Part shown: piece by piece, positions 45,901 to 54,349 of the stretch
Position numbering within the stretch: the stretch's first letter is position 1
How the letters are laid out: every line of letters starts with the position of its first letter
Assembly: GCF_012030425.1 (NCBI RefSeq)
Contig: NZ_JAAUVN010000001.1
Location: forward strand, 1,798,001 to 1,862,000
Direction of reading: 5' to 3'
From: Sphingobacterium sp. B16(2022)
Lineage (GTDB): Bacteria > Bacteroidota > Bacteroidia > Sphingobacteriales > Sphingobacteriaceae
Length of the DNA stretch: 64,000 nucleotides
Notes under the pieces: generated by a model
Told to the model about the DNA's origin: nothing
Databases searched by the model: none
The model's input: the letters and a program-made list of their open reading frames with translations, nothing else
Position numbers and translations under genes: made by a program

Positions 45901-48900
45901 TGCCTTACATGGCCTCCGGTTACCGGAAGTCATTGATGGCAATCCAGGTTCCGCATTACATGGATTATATGAGCTGACTGGACAACAATTCACGATGCCC
46001 GTGATCGACGATCCTACTCAATTTAACTATAGCCTTACACTTAGTAAACCCACAGATCCGGAAATAGCCATCAACTGGTTAATTTTCAACGGACAGAACA
46101 CCGATGTAAACAGCATTGAATATGCATTAATGCAGGAAGAAATAGATAGAATATACGCTTTCCAAACAATTGGAATAACCCCAAAAATTACGAAGGGACC
46201 ATCCCCGATACAATTGTATCAAGATCAAAGTCGCGTATTTGCATTCTCTAACCCGATTGCCTGGAGTGCCTTTGGCCGCACTCCGATCCCATCAATTTGG
46301 AATTTTCCATCATCCCTAGCCGGAATTGGAAGCAGCGATCCTATTGTTGATTTAAAACTTGCGATGCAAACTAGACCAGATGCTGCACGTCAAGTTAATG
46401 CCTTACCACAAGACAGCTATTTCTATGGTACAATGGTTCCCATAACCATAAAAAAAATAAGCGAACAGGCTAAAGAAAAAATAAACGAACGCACCTTTGA
46501 AGTATTTGGAACCGATGCTAGTGGTATTGAAACCTTAACAACGTTACTCAGAGCTGATCATATCGATACCCTACTGGATTCTGTAAGCATTTTATATTCC
46601 TCAAACCCCGATAATGACGAAGCTCGAGCATTACGTTCTGATGATTTTAGCAAACTCTTATTGTTGCTCATCAACACGAATCTTTCTACCGAAACCAATC
46701 CCGATACCTTAAGATTTGCGGCAAGGTCAGAAAACAATAAAATAAGTAATACGACAGCAATGGATTTTATATCCCGCTTATGGAAATCCTCTTTGGTACG
46801 TACTGGTGGATACTATCTGTATTATGATTTAGATGGGGATACATTGCCCGAATCACTCTTTGATAAGAACGGAAATGGGGAAATTTACCTTTTGATTCAG
46901 TATAAAAACTTACCAAAAAATCAAGTTACTGCTTATATGAATATGGCAGGGCTCTATCAAACTATTGACACTTCGCAATCGCTTCTTTTTGGTGAGTGGC
47001 AGGCTGATCTAAAAACTGCAACACCAGCAGAGTTAAATCAGATGCTTATTAGAAACCAGATTATCAGAAACGCTGTAATTAAACCTGGAAATGTAGGCTT
47101 TGAACTGGACAGAGAAAATCCAGATGATTTATTTCATGCTGAAAAAGTCAATTCAGATAACTATGCGTACGACCTGCAGATCCAATATAACTTATTAAAT
47201 TACGCCATTAATGGTGATGGTAAACACTTTAACAGCTTACAATCTGTCACACCAGTTAGTCCGACTAAAGACCCCAATACAAGCAATAACGATTGGCATT
47301 ATAGCAAAGCAATGCCTGTGCGTAAATTTTACAACGGAAAAGCTGCATCGGCCTACACCGGACTGGGTGAATCGGTAACGATAGATTTTAATTGGCAGGA
47401 TAATTATGGAAACATCTTTAGTACACCATTGAACCAGGTAAGTTATAAAATTTTATACTTCGATCAGTTAATACCTTTTTCAACATGGCCATCGTTAACT
47501 ACTGATTATTATTTCTTTAAAGCCGTAGCCAAAGATTCTGATGCCAATTTTAAATTAACATTCCATTTTACACCTGGCGCTAAGTATAGCTTTAATCCAA
47601 CAGATCCTGACGTTCAAAATCTTAAGGCAGCCGTAGTTGCGCAGGCAAAAGAAAGTTTAAAAATTTACGCAGGCATCCTCGACCAGGTCATGCAGAACGA
47701 TGTGAGCATTCATCTTAAAATATCGACAAATCCAGATGAGCTATATCCGCTCGCTCCAGCGCAGCAAGCGTTAAAGGACGGCGTGATTACCTTTATCCAT
47801 ACCACGACCGACTGGATCCAAACGTTTATTGCCGACCCAGATCTGTATAATCAATATCAGGCACCTGGAAATCTTAACCCAAAGATTTACAATTATGATT
47901 ATGAATTTAATAGCTACATCAACCCTGTAAACCAGCAAGATATATTTGCATTATCTGTAAACCTGTTCATTTCAAGATCAACGAATTTAATCGACCCTCA
48001 ATTTATTTACGATAACAACGGCATAGCAGTATATGCGCCAGGCGTACAACAGGTGATCAATGCCATTAAACCTAAAGCATCTGATTTCCTTTCACCTAAA
48101 GGCACGAATACAGATAATAAATCATTAGCACTTCGAGATTTTGCCTTAAACTTTGAACAGGCCTTCAGCAACCAGCAGTTTAAACTGGCAGCAACCTATG
48201 TCGGAGAGAAAAACAACACGTTAACCAATACACATAACGAAGAATTGTGGGTGGTTAGAATAAAAAATACCAACGATAAAACAACTGGTATCGCTTGTTC
48301 GGTTAATTACCATGAAGCAAACTATTATGCACCGCAACCACTGGCAAATTTCCTTTTCAGCTTACAGGATATAGAAATACATGATTTTGATTTCTATACC
48401 GGAAGTCAGACCGGAAGCAGCAATCGCAATTTTAGTGGGATCGATTCGGAAGTGTGGGCACAAAATTTTTTACAGAGCATCGAAACCATATTAGGCTCCG
48501 ATCTGAGTTTACCGATTACGATGATAGACCATTTAAACGGAAGTTCTGACGACCAAGGGATTTTAGCAAAAATATTAAATGCTAAAAAGATTGTTGCTGA
48601 TGCTATTGGCCTGCAGACTATCCCGATCCTTTTAAATCCAGATCAGCAAGAAAGTGGCTTAGCATTGGCATCTGAAAAAATAAAACAGCAACTGCTCATC
48701 AACCTGTACAATGGGTATATGATCAATACCGTGGTGCAGTATCGAGTAGATATGGATACACCATACCCAAATCAGACACAACAAATAGCGCCAAATTATT
48801 ATGGTAAACCATTTGTTAATAATCAGGTGGCAGACGATGCAAAGAACTATTCATTCTCTACAGCGAAAATTCCACTTAAAAACTTTGCGGCAGCTCAAGA

Positions 48901-50521
48901 ATCTTCAGCGTCTTACCTAACCTATACTTTTGAAGCTAAAACTCCTTCGCTATCATCGCATATTTCGGTTCCTGTTCAGTACAACATCACGCATGCAGAA
49001 TTCAATATTCAAAAATTAAAAGAAGGAGCAACCAATTTACCTGACGATTTAGAAAACTACGAATTATCGGAATGGTTAAATTTCATCATTCCTTTCGATG
49101 CTGCTTTCAGCACCATGGCTAATACTGACATTCCTGTTCCACTGAGGCAATACCCGGCATTACCAGTTTTTGGAAGCCAGATTATTAATCCTAAAATAGC
49201 AGACACTGACCAAGATAAAATTACGATAGAAGATGCCAAATTCAGCAATTTCTCATTCGACTATACATTAGATCAATTTATTGCACAAGACTGTTATAAC
49301 TTTGAAGTTTACTTTAATGCTGATCCTGAAAAAATAGCAAATTTACAAGATTCTAAAAACCTAAGTGCCAAACAAAAAGCGTTGTTCGCTCAATTGGCCC
49401 AGTTCGAAACCGTTTCAAATGATTTTACAGATTATTTTAAAACAAATCTGCCCAATGTAAATAAAGATACGAGCAGCGATGAACTAAAAACATTGACCCA
49501 GATGCTCAGCTCCTACAGCGATTTAGTTAACGATGTCGGAGATGCTTGGCTCAGCCTGTACACAAAAGATTTGAAAGCCAATTATGCAGCCATCTTGGAG
49601 GTTATCAAAGCCGTATTTCAGGTTACAGAATCATCTTCAGATAGTGATCCGACTACAGGTTTATTCCAGGTTGCTATAAGCAATTGGTCTGTCGTATCGG
49701 CCGATAAAGCAATTTCATATGTCTATTTTCCTGAAGTTAGCCTGCCTGAGTGGACAGCAGAATGGTATTACAGCACTCAACTCAATGGCAATGATCCTTT
49801 ACCTATACCACAGGGTCAAGATCCCGCTCAGTATGAACTGGTTATTTTGAGATATTACAAAATTATTAAGGGTAAAAAGGAATACTTAAGCTTTACAGAA
49901 GGTGTTACGATAAGGTCACGAAGCATCACCTTTAAAGATCTAAGTGTATTGTTGATTCAAAATGCATGGGCCGGCTTATGGATTGAAAGAAACGCAACAC
50001 TAGGCCAGTACCCTACTGCGCCCGAGTTTATTTACGCTACACCGTTAAACAGGTTTAACAATCCAATTATGCCATCGTTGAATCTGAACAATACCTTTAA
50101 ACTGCAGCCACCTGCTCCTGATCAAAAACAGTTAAAGCACTATCTCTGCCATCTGTTAAGTAAGTTACTGCTTGCTCCGGACCAAAGCAGCGCAGCAGCC
50201 AGTTTAAAAATACTCGTACAATATAAATTTACAACAAGCGGAAAGCTTGGTGAAATGCCTTATATCAATTTACCAATTCTTTTGGTACCGCCGACATTAT
50301 TTACCAAAGCAGATGTTGATGGTAATGGCGAAGCTGTACAGGCATTAAATGAAACCATATTGCAGTGGTTCGTAGACACAAAACCTTTACTGAACTGTGG
50401 CGTCATTACCTTTTCAGCATTCTTCTACTCCAACCTCACAGGAACAACAAACAGTTTACCGTTGCTGGTTTTAAATAATCTGGAAATTGATGTCAATAAC
50501 ATTTCCGATATCAAGCAATAA
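42905..50521 (+). CDS. Giant 2538-aa LysM-containing protein (locus gene 6)
   Basis: No Sec signal or TM helix is visible. Residues 1-20 share the YGxxxYLTF motif of gene 4. Residues about 20-510 are rich in long amphipathic beta strands (for example GAGGFYFAVLNGSTSLTVPK, KTFNKGILSAGLTLVFYGIV), ending at FSATIREQFTIGSSGP. Helical segments follow (about 560-770), then three LysM-like modules at about 779-825 (DAENTLYAIANEFNVSALSI), 880-925 and 925-975. After ASRFALHGLRLP (about 1000) come roughly 1500 residues of mixed alpha/beta sequence, ending in a conserved-looking beta domain (YINLPILLVPP, FSAFFYSNL). LysM modules bind peptidoglycan or chitin-like glycans. The overall function is unknown. 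Confidence 0.8.
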   Translation: MSYQTAYGASMYLTFAGKPLVLTGTLSDNETNFEVDMPTFTLGELINGIIHMVKPSYTLNFDAPWSYILNAEIKNFKLKLKVPSKSSGKPIEFGIQYDTAIKIPGFEITSLSIMARSIRDVNFNMTGSLDFLGIKYKLDELFGQDGINLLDPQGMPQPAPKPSIFKLNFLGAGQHLELADAAKYNHVNEVVDRLQELMKEPPPGTVVPPFTQALHFNNNSQWLFAIDAVIMNTVAFKIVFNDPVLYGLYLSLSGEKAKVFAGLEFEILYKKITDDIGVFQIELKLPDSIRNLEFGAVSITLPVIGIWIYTNGNFKIDLGFPYNNDFSRSFTVQAFPFTGAGGFYFAVLNGSTSLTVPKTDLGTFNPVLEFGIGLNLGLGKTFNKGILSAGLTLVFYGIVEGTLGWFKPYSPDTVRSSDTDLYYKLKGTFGIVGHIFGSVNFAIISATLDIIVYAQATVTIEAAEPILLAFEAGVSIQLTVKINLGFFSIKIHLSFSATIREQFTIGSSGPAQWKPISAQGSLYRLNHHETTTVPLNWNSLVTIDTPQQLDLYFIPFFSASKPEQVQTTVGIASLFAENDNHTPITNYVIDENSLHADSTLKPFDKLCIGLLSWALHVALAQQHDTSFSDLLSDKISALQIDQIINNLNQPLPESGNTDSFNYKQLINFIKELYVLNLIKAQADQEQTLPLTVFPMIPELLMTDSAHNDVVNFNTFNTVNELYLNEVLKLVSQFTDSDPENRIAVQSEKTESMATLMFTDYFQLLIKSLLQSAQENLEVYNYILPSDAENTLYAIANEFNVSALSIVLANKAIPGILVPGKNILIPGIAYTLAAAETFSSLQKLYPYTHTGTDWNTEFITNNLKTMMFQTGAGMEINGHDYIILPNDTFDSIKKSHKLTISELADVMENNKTKLILETFSLVTLPHFTVTIDKDSTFLSFATTYSLELDVIAEANLEANILQNGVSFFITNVQSLSLQTILNAVYQSNGFSKAGGSASRFALHGLRLPEVIDGNPGSALHGLYELTGQQFTMPVIDDPTQFNYSLTLSKPTDPEIAINWLIFNGQNTDVNSIEYALMQEEIDRIYAFQTIGITPKITKGPSPIQLYQDQSRVFAFSNPIAWSAFGRTPIPSIWNFPSSLAGIGSSDPIVDLKLAMQTRPDAARQVNALPQDSYFYGTMVPITIKKISEQAKEKINERTFEVFGTDASGIETLTTLLRADHIDTLLDSVSILYSSNPDNDEARALRSDDFSKLLLLLINTNLSTETNPDTLRFAARSENNKISNTTAMDFISRLWKSSLVRTGGYYLYYDLDGDTLPESLFDKNGNGEIYLLIQYKNLPKNQVTAYMNMAGLYQTIDTSQSLLFGEWQADLKTATPAELNQMLIRNQIIRNAVIKPGNVGFELDRENPDDLFHAEKVNSDNYAYDLQIQYNLLNYAINGDGKHFNSLQSVTPVSPTKDPNTSNNDWHYSKAMPVRKFYNGKAASAYTGLGESVTIDFNWQDNYGNIFSTPLNQVSYKILYFDQLIPFSTWPSLTTDYYFFKAVAKDSDANFKLTFHFTPGAKYSFNPTDPDVQNLKAAVVAQAKESLKIYAGILDQVMQNDVSIHLKISTNPDELYPLAPAQQALKDGVITFIHTTTDWIQTFIADPDLYNQYQAPGNLNPKIYNYDYEFNSYINPVNQQDIFALSVNLFISRSTNLIDPQFIYDNNGIAVYAPGVQQVINAIKPKASDFLSPKGTNTDNKSLALRDFALNFEQAFSNQQFKLAATYVGEKNNTLTNTHNEELWVVRIKNTNDKTTGIACSVNYHEANYYAPQPLANFLFSLQDIEIHDFDFYTGSQTGSSNRNFSGIDSEVWAQNFLQSIETILGSDLSLPITMIDHLNGSSDDQGILAKILNAKKIVADAIGLQTIPILLNPDQQESGLALASEKIKQQLLINLYNGYMINTVVQYRVDMDTPYPNQTQQIAPNYYGKPFVNNQVADDAKNYSFSTAKIPLKNFAAAQESSASYLTYTFEAKTPSLSSHISVPVQYNITHAEFNIQKLKEGATNLPDDLENYELSEWLNFIIPFDAAFSTMANTDIPVPLRQYPALPVFGSQIINPKIADTDQDKITIEDAKFSNFSFDYTLDQFIAQDCYNFEVYFNADPEKIANLQDSKNLSAKQKALFAQLAQFETVSNDFTDYFKTNLPNVNKDTSSDELKTLTQMLSSYSDLVNDVGDAWLSLYTKDLKANYAAILEVIKAVFQVTESSSDSDPTTGLFQVAISNWSVVSADKAISYVYFPEVSLPEWTAEWYYSTQLNGNDPLPIPQGQDPAQYELVILRYYKIIKGKKEYLSFTEGVTIRSRSITFKDLSVLLIQNAWAGLWIERNATLGQYPTAPEFIYATPLNRFNNPIMPSLNLNNTFKLQPPAPDQKQLKHYLCHLLSKLLLAPDQSSAAASLKILVQYKFTTSGKLGEMPYINLPILLVPPTLFTKADVDGNGEAVQALNETILQWFVDTKPLLNCGVITFSAFFYSNLTGTTNSLPLLVLNNLEIDVNNISDIKQ

Positions 50522-50540
50522 TAAGCAAGGTAAGTTAATA

Positions 50541-50583
50541 AAAAGCCCTTTCTCAAAGTTTATGACTTGAAGAAAGGGCTTTT
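50541..50583. terminator. Bidirectional terminator closing the giant operon
   Basis: AAAAGCCCTTTCT (50541-50553) pairs with AGAAAGGGCTTTT (50571-50583), with A and T runs on both sides. It is shared with the convergent gene at 50603. Confidence 0.85.
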
Positions 50584-50602
50584 CTGTTTTTACAGCATCT
50601 TT

Positions 50603-51283
50603 TTACACGTTAGAGCGTATGTTGAAAAAGTTACGCGTTTCCTTTAATACATAATCAACCGAGGTATGTCTGGCGAAATAATCAAAATATTTATAAATAT
50701 CATTGTGATTGGCACCATAAAATAAAATAATACGGTTAATATCTTGTTGATTTCCAGAACCTACACATACAGCTAAGTAGCCCGCCACAACCATACTTCT
50801 TTGGGTTTTTGACAATTGCATACCAAAATCAATCATATTACCGTTTGAATTCACCGTTGTTAGATTTGATTCGCGTACTAGTGGAATATCATCAGGCGCG
50901 TTGTACTTTAAGGCCCTTTCAAAAACGACAAGAGTTGGACTTAACGTTGGCGGCGTTGCATTCATCGCAGCCAGGTAGTTTTCTGCCCTTTGCCGATCCG
51001 GTTCATCAACGTGCGATTCGCCAAGTAAAACAATTGATGTTGATGTAGCCTGTTGAGCCGCAAAAAGACTTTGTACTTTTGCCGGAGTCGTCCGGGCTGG
51101 GTTGTCTGTCACTGTAGCAGGAAGGTCGGCGCCAGTTGGTTTATTCGTCGCCGCATCAACGAGTTCATTTACTGTTTCAAAAACAGCCCTAGTTACCTGC
51201 TTATCTGTTCCTGCCTCACCAGGATTAACGACATTGTTGTTAAATAGCGCCTTTGCATAGGTGCCTTGTACGATTAATTTCAT
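50603..51283 (-). CDS. EreA/ChaN/TIKI-superfamily-like protein
   Basis: This 226-aa protein has no signal peptide. Its core shows SIVLLGESHVDEPDRQRAEN (G88-E89-S90-H91), VVFERAL (E122) and ILFYGANHNDIYKYF (G190-A191-N192-H193). This ordered GESH ... E ... GxxH pattern is shared by erythromycin-esterase-like, haem-binding ChaN and TIKI/TraB hydrolase folds. The substrate is unknown. It is convergent with the giant gene and shares its terminator, so it may be a modifying or immunity-type component of the same locus (inference). Confidence 0.6.
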   Translation of the reverse strand: MKLIVQGTYAKALFNNNVVNPGEAGTDKQVTRAVFETVNELVDAATNKPTGADLPATVTDNPARTTPAKVQSLFAAQQATSTSIVLLGESHVDEPDRQRAENYLAAMNATPPTLSPTLVVFERALKYNAPDDIPLVRESNLTTVNSNGNMIDFGMQLSKTQRSMVVAGYLAVCVGSGNQQDINRIILFYGANHNDIYKYFDYFARHTSVDYVLKETRNFFNIRSNV

Positions 51284-51526
51284 AGTTTGAATAAGTAAAA
51301 TGGTTTATAAAAATTTAATGAAATCAAATTTACTTACCTGTAGTCAAAGCCACTTGTGGGTTTTCACTGTTTTTAAAAAGCTATAAACAGGGTTTAAATC
51401 ACCCGTAAAAACTTTTAAATTTTAAAAAAAGCCTTTTAATTAATTATTTTCAACAATAAAATTAAATAATTATAATTTGATTAACTAAAAATTTATTTTG
51501 ATATTTACTTACATAAAAAACCTTTT

Positions 51527-52102
51527 ATGAACCTCAGAACTAAATCTATTACTTTGGCCCTAGCAGCTCTCTGTCTAGCTGCATGCCAGAACAAAACCGT
51601 TAACGTTTCAAATGATAACGACTTTAAAGATAATTTGGACACCCTTAGCTTACAGGTCGCTGAAAATTATGTCCGAAACTACGCTAAACGTGCTGGTACG
51701 GTTGACTCAGTCTTTACTGAAGAAGGTATTTCTAAAATCAAGAAACTACCGGATACCCGCGCCGTATGGTTTAGTGTTGCGAGATTAAAAGCTTTAGTTG
51801 AAAAAATAGAAGCCGAAGGCGGTGATGGAATTCGTTTTTACTTTGCAACTTATGACAGTACTTACAATGCTAAAAGCAAGGAACATCAACCACCTCGACC
51901 TTACTGGAACCACAATACGTTAATTATGGTTTCGACCAAAGACAGTTTGAAAAGATACCATCGGGATTATTACAATGATAGAAAAGTTGGCGCAAATAAC
52001 GGTATAAACGGTTTTATCATTGGCACTGTGCCTGAAAACCGTGGAGAGATGTGCCCACCTCCAGCAAATTGCAAGGATGTTGGAGCATTACTAATACATT
52101 AA
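51527..52102 (+). CDS. Lipoprotein of unknown function (two-component locus)
   Basis: This 191-aa protein has an SPII signal, lipobox LAAC (Cys20). Conserved-looking features are GIRFYFATYDSTYN and the C-terminal GEMCPPPANCKDVGALL, with a Cys pair. I know no function. It is the first gene of a group with a 7-TM protein, a histidine kinase and a response regulator, and may provide the extracellular sensor for that pathway (inference). The 243-bp AT-rich region upstream holds its promoter, but no exact TAnnTTTG is present. Confidence 0.8.
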   Translation: MNLRTKSITLALAALCLAACQNKTVNVSNDNDFKDNLDTLSLQVAENYVRNYAKRAGTVDSVFTEEGISKIKKLPDTRAVWFSVARLKALVEKIEAEGGDGIRFYFATYDSTYNAKSKEHQPPRPYWNHNTLIMVSTKDSLKRYHRDYYNDRKVGANNGINGFIIGTVPENRGEMCPPPANCKDVGALLIH

Positions 52103-52145
52103 TAAGCCATAACCAACTCCCCAAAAAAATGATTAAAAATAACCG

Positions 52146-52805
52146 ATGAGCATTTATTTGACAGTAAATACAATCGCGGAACTCATTTGCCTCCTTATTG
52201 GTTGTTTTTGTCTGTATAACGACAAAGAACCAATATGGAGGTTCTTTATTTTGTATTTAGTACTCATATGTCTTACCGAGATTTTCGCAATCCATATGCG
52301 CAAAGTATGGGAAATGTCCAATCTACCCCTCTACAACATTTTTCTAATAATAGAGTGTTTCAGCATTAGTGTCTTCTTTTACAACTTATTTAAAAAATAT
52401 ACGGACAGAAGTAAATGGCTTATGACCTGGTTATCTCTTTTCATCATCCTTTACAGCGCAGAACTCTTCAGCAATCAATTTTCTAATTTTGCTTTTAAAA
52501 CTGCAGCTGCTATTTCCTTTGTATTTGTACTGGCAAGTTTATACTATTACTATCTATTATTACGGGATGAAAAGTATGAAAAATTAGACTCCTATGCACC
52601 TTTTTGGTGGGTAAACGGAACGCTTATTTTCTATTTTGGCAGCACGGCACTTAATATCTTCTTTGACTACCTGATCAGGGATCAATTATCACAATTTCAG
52701 CACTCTATTCGGTATATTATTTTCAACGTACTTAATATAACTTTATACTGTTGCTGGTCATACGCTTTTATATGCAGATATCATCAAAGGAAATCCTCGT
52801 CTTAA
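52146..52805 (+). CDS. Seven-TM integral membrane protein
   Basis: This 219-aa protein has about seven hydrophobic helices (starting AELICLLIGCFCLY and ending YIIFNVLNITLYCCWSYAFI). It has no known domain. Its 3' end overlaps the kinase start by 34 bp, so the two are translationally linked. It may be the membrane sensor partner of the kinase, which itself has only one TM helix (inference). Confidence 0.8.
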   Translation: MSIYLTVNTIAELICLLIGCFCLYNDKEPIWRFFILYLVLICLTEIFAIHMRKVWEMSNLPLYNIFLIIECFSISVFFYNLFKKYTDRSKWLMTWLSLFIILYSAELFSNQFSNFAFKTAAAISFVFVLASLYYYYLLLRDEKYEKLDSYAPFWWVNGTLIFYFGSTALNIFFDYLIRDQLSQFQHSIRYIIFNVLNITLYCCWSYAFICRYHQRKSSS

Positions 52806-53548
52806 TCAGTATAATAACGGTTATTTTCTTAACGATCCCGTTATTTCTGATTGCTTATATCAGGCTTTACAACGAGCGGAAGAATAAACATGCGGAAGAA
52901 AAAAGAAACTTGAAAAGCGCGTTCGAAAACGAACTTCTAAAATCTCAAATAGAAGTTCAGGAACAAACTTTAAAAACCATAGCTTACGATTTACACGACA
53001 ATATTGGTCAAATTTTGGGCTTAACTGTCATTACGTTAAGCTCCATTGATCTAGAAAATAGAGAAAAGGCTGCAGAGAAGATCAGTACTGCCGAGGAATT
53101 AACGAAAAGATCCATAAAAGCCATTAGGTCAATTTCGCGATTATTACATGGTGAAGAATTGTTAAGCCGCGGATTAACCGGGGCTATTGCATTTGAGTTA
53201 GAATGGCTGGAAAAATCAGACCTTTTTACAATTACCTATCTAAACGACGCAAAAGACCTAAAAGCGCAACCAGAAAAGGAAACCATTATCTTCCGGCTTT
53301 TTCAGGAAATTCTAAATAATATCCTCAAGCACGCCCAAGCCACACAAATTACCATTAGTTTAGAATTATCGAACAACGTTTTAACATTATCCCTAGAAGA
53401 CAATGGTATTGGCTTTGAAGTAAATCAACAATATGAAGGCATGGGTTTGCAGAACATCCAGAAAAGAGCAGCAATGATTAACGGGAATGCCCTATTTAGT
53501 TCTAAACCTGGATCAGGTACCAAAATCGTTATTACTATACCTTATTAA
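52772..53548 (+). CDS. NarL-type sensor histidine kinase
   Basis: This 258-aa protein has one N-terminal TM helix (about 8-31) and a coiled coil. Its HisKA_3 dimerisation box is LKTIAYDLHDNIGQILGLT (phospho-acceptor His75), with an N box LFQEILNNILKHAQATQITI and a G box EDNGIGFEVN. I prefer the start at 52772 (MQISSKEILV) over 52751. With no extracellular domain of its own, it probably takes its input from the 7-TM protein and lipoprotein upstream. The cognate response regulator follows after 18 bp. Confidence 0.93.
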   Translation: MQISSKEILVLISIITVIFLTIPLFLIAYIRLYNERKNKHAEEKRNLKSAFENELLKSQIEVQEQTLKTIAYDLHDNIGQILGLTVITLSSIDLENREKAAEKISTAEELTKRSIKAIRSISRLLHGEELLSRGLTGAIAFELEWLEKSDLFTITYLNDAKDLKAQPEKETIIFRLFQEILNNILKHAQATQITISLELSNNVLTLSLEDNGIGFEVNQQYEGMGLQNIQKRAAMINGNALFSSKPGSGTKIVITIPY

Positions 53549-53566
53549 TATCTTATCTATTTTATT

Positions 53567-54223
53567 ATGACTGCCGATAAAATCATATCAATCGCAATTA
53601 TTGACGACCATACCCTCTTCCGTCAGGGCATGATCAGCCTGCTTTCTGAATTTAAAGAGATCCAGATTGTTTTTAATGCCTCCAACGGTAAAGAGATGAA
53701 AGATAAAATTGTATGCAATCCAATTCCAGAAGTTATTTTGATGGATATCAACATGCCTGTCATGGATGGTTACGAATCAACCAGCTGGCTGAAGGCAAAC
53801 TATCCTCAAATCAAAGTGCTCGCTTTAAGCATGTTTGATGAAGATAAATCAATTATCAAAATGCTTAAAAACGGCGCAGGAGGATATTTGCTTAAAGAAT
53901 CTAAAACAAGTGAGGTTGTAGCGGCGATAAAAACAATTAACGACCATGGTTATTTCCTTAACGATCTTGTTTCTGGGAGATTATTAAGAAATATTCAGGA
54001 CAACAAATCCGGTCAAAATATTTTAGCGGATTTGAGTGCGAATGAAATTAAATTTTTACAGCTTTGCTGTTCAGAAGATACCTATAAAGAAATAGCTGAT
54101 CAAATGAATTTAAGCCCACATACGATTGATAATTACAGACAAAATCTGTTTCAAAAATTTGAAATAAAATCAAGAACCGGACTGGTGCTGTTTGCTTTAA
54201 AAAACGAGTTGTTTGTTTTATAA
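53567..54223 (+). CDS. NarL/LuxR-type response regulator
   Basis: This 218-aa protein has a receiver domain with acidic pair D13-D14, phospho-acceptor D60 (EVILMDINMPVMDGYES) and switch Lys in GAGGYLLKESKTSEV. The C-terminal LuxR HTH is LSANEIKFLQLCCSEDTYKE to MNLSPHTIDNYRQNLFQKF. It is paired with the kinase just upstream. The neighbouring giant-protein operon is a plausible target (inference). Confidence 0.94.
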   Translation: MTADKIISIAIIDDHTLFRQGMISLLSEFKEIQIVFNASNGKEMKDKIVCNPIPEVILMDINMPVMDGYESTSWLKANYPQIKVLALSMFDEDKSIIKMLKNGAGGYLLKESKTSEVVAAIKTINDHGYFLNDLVSGRLLRNIQDNKSGQNILADLSANEIKFLQLCCSEDTYKEIADQMNLSPHTIDNYRQNLFQKFEIKSRTGLVLFALKNELFVL

Positions 54224-54241
54224 AACTGTAATCCGATAAAA

Positions 54242-54273
54242 AATAAGCCATCTCATAATCAAGATGGCTTATT
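54242..54273. terminator. Terminator of the two-component operon
   Basis: AATAAGCCATCT (54242-54253) pairs with AGATGGCTTATT (54262-54273) around an 8-nt loop, followed by AAATTTTTATT. Confidence 0.8.
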
Positions 54274-54349
54274 AAATTTTTATTCCCATCTGTTAATAGG
54301 GAAATTAGAAAGATCTTAAGTAGTCTATTAAAAACAGACAAAAATATAC

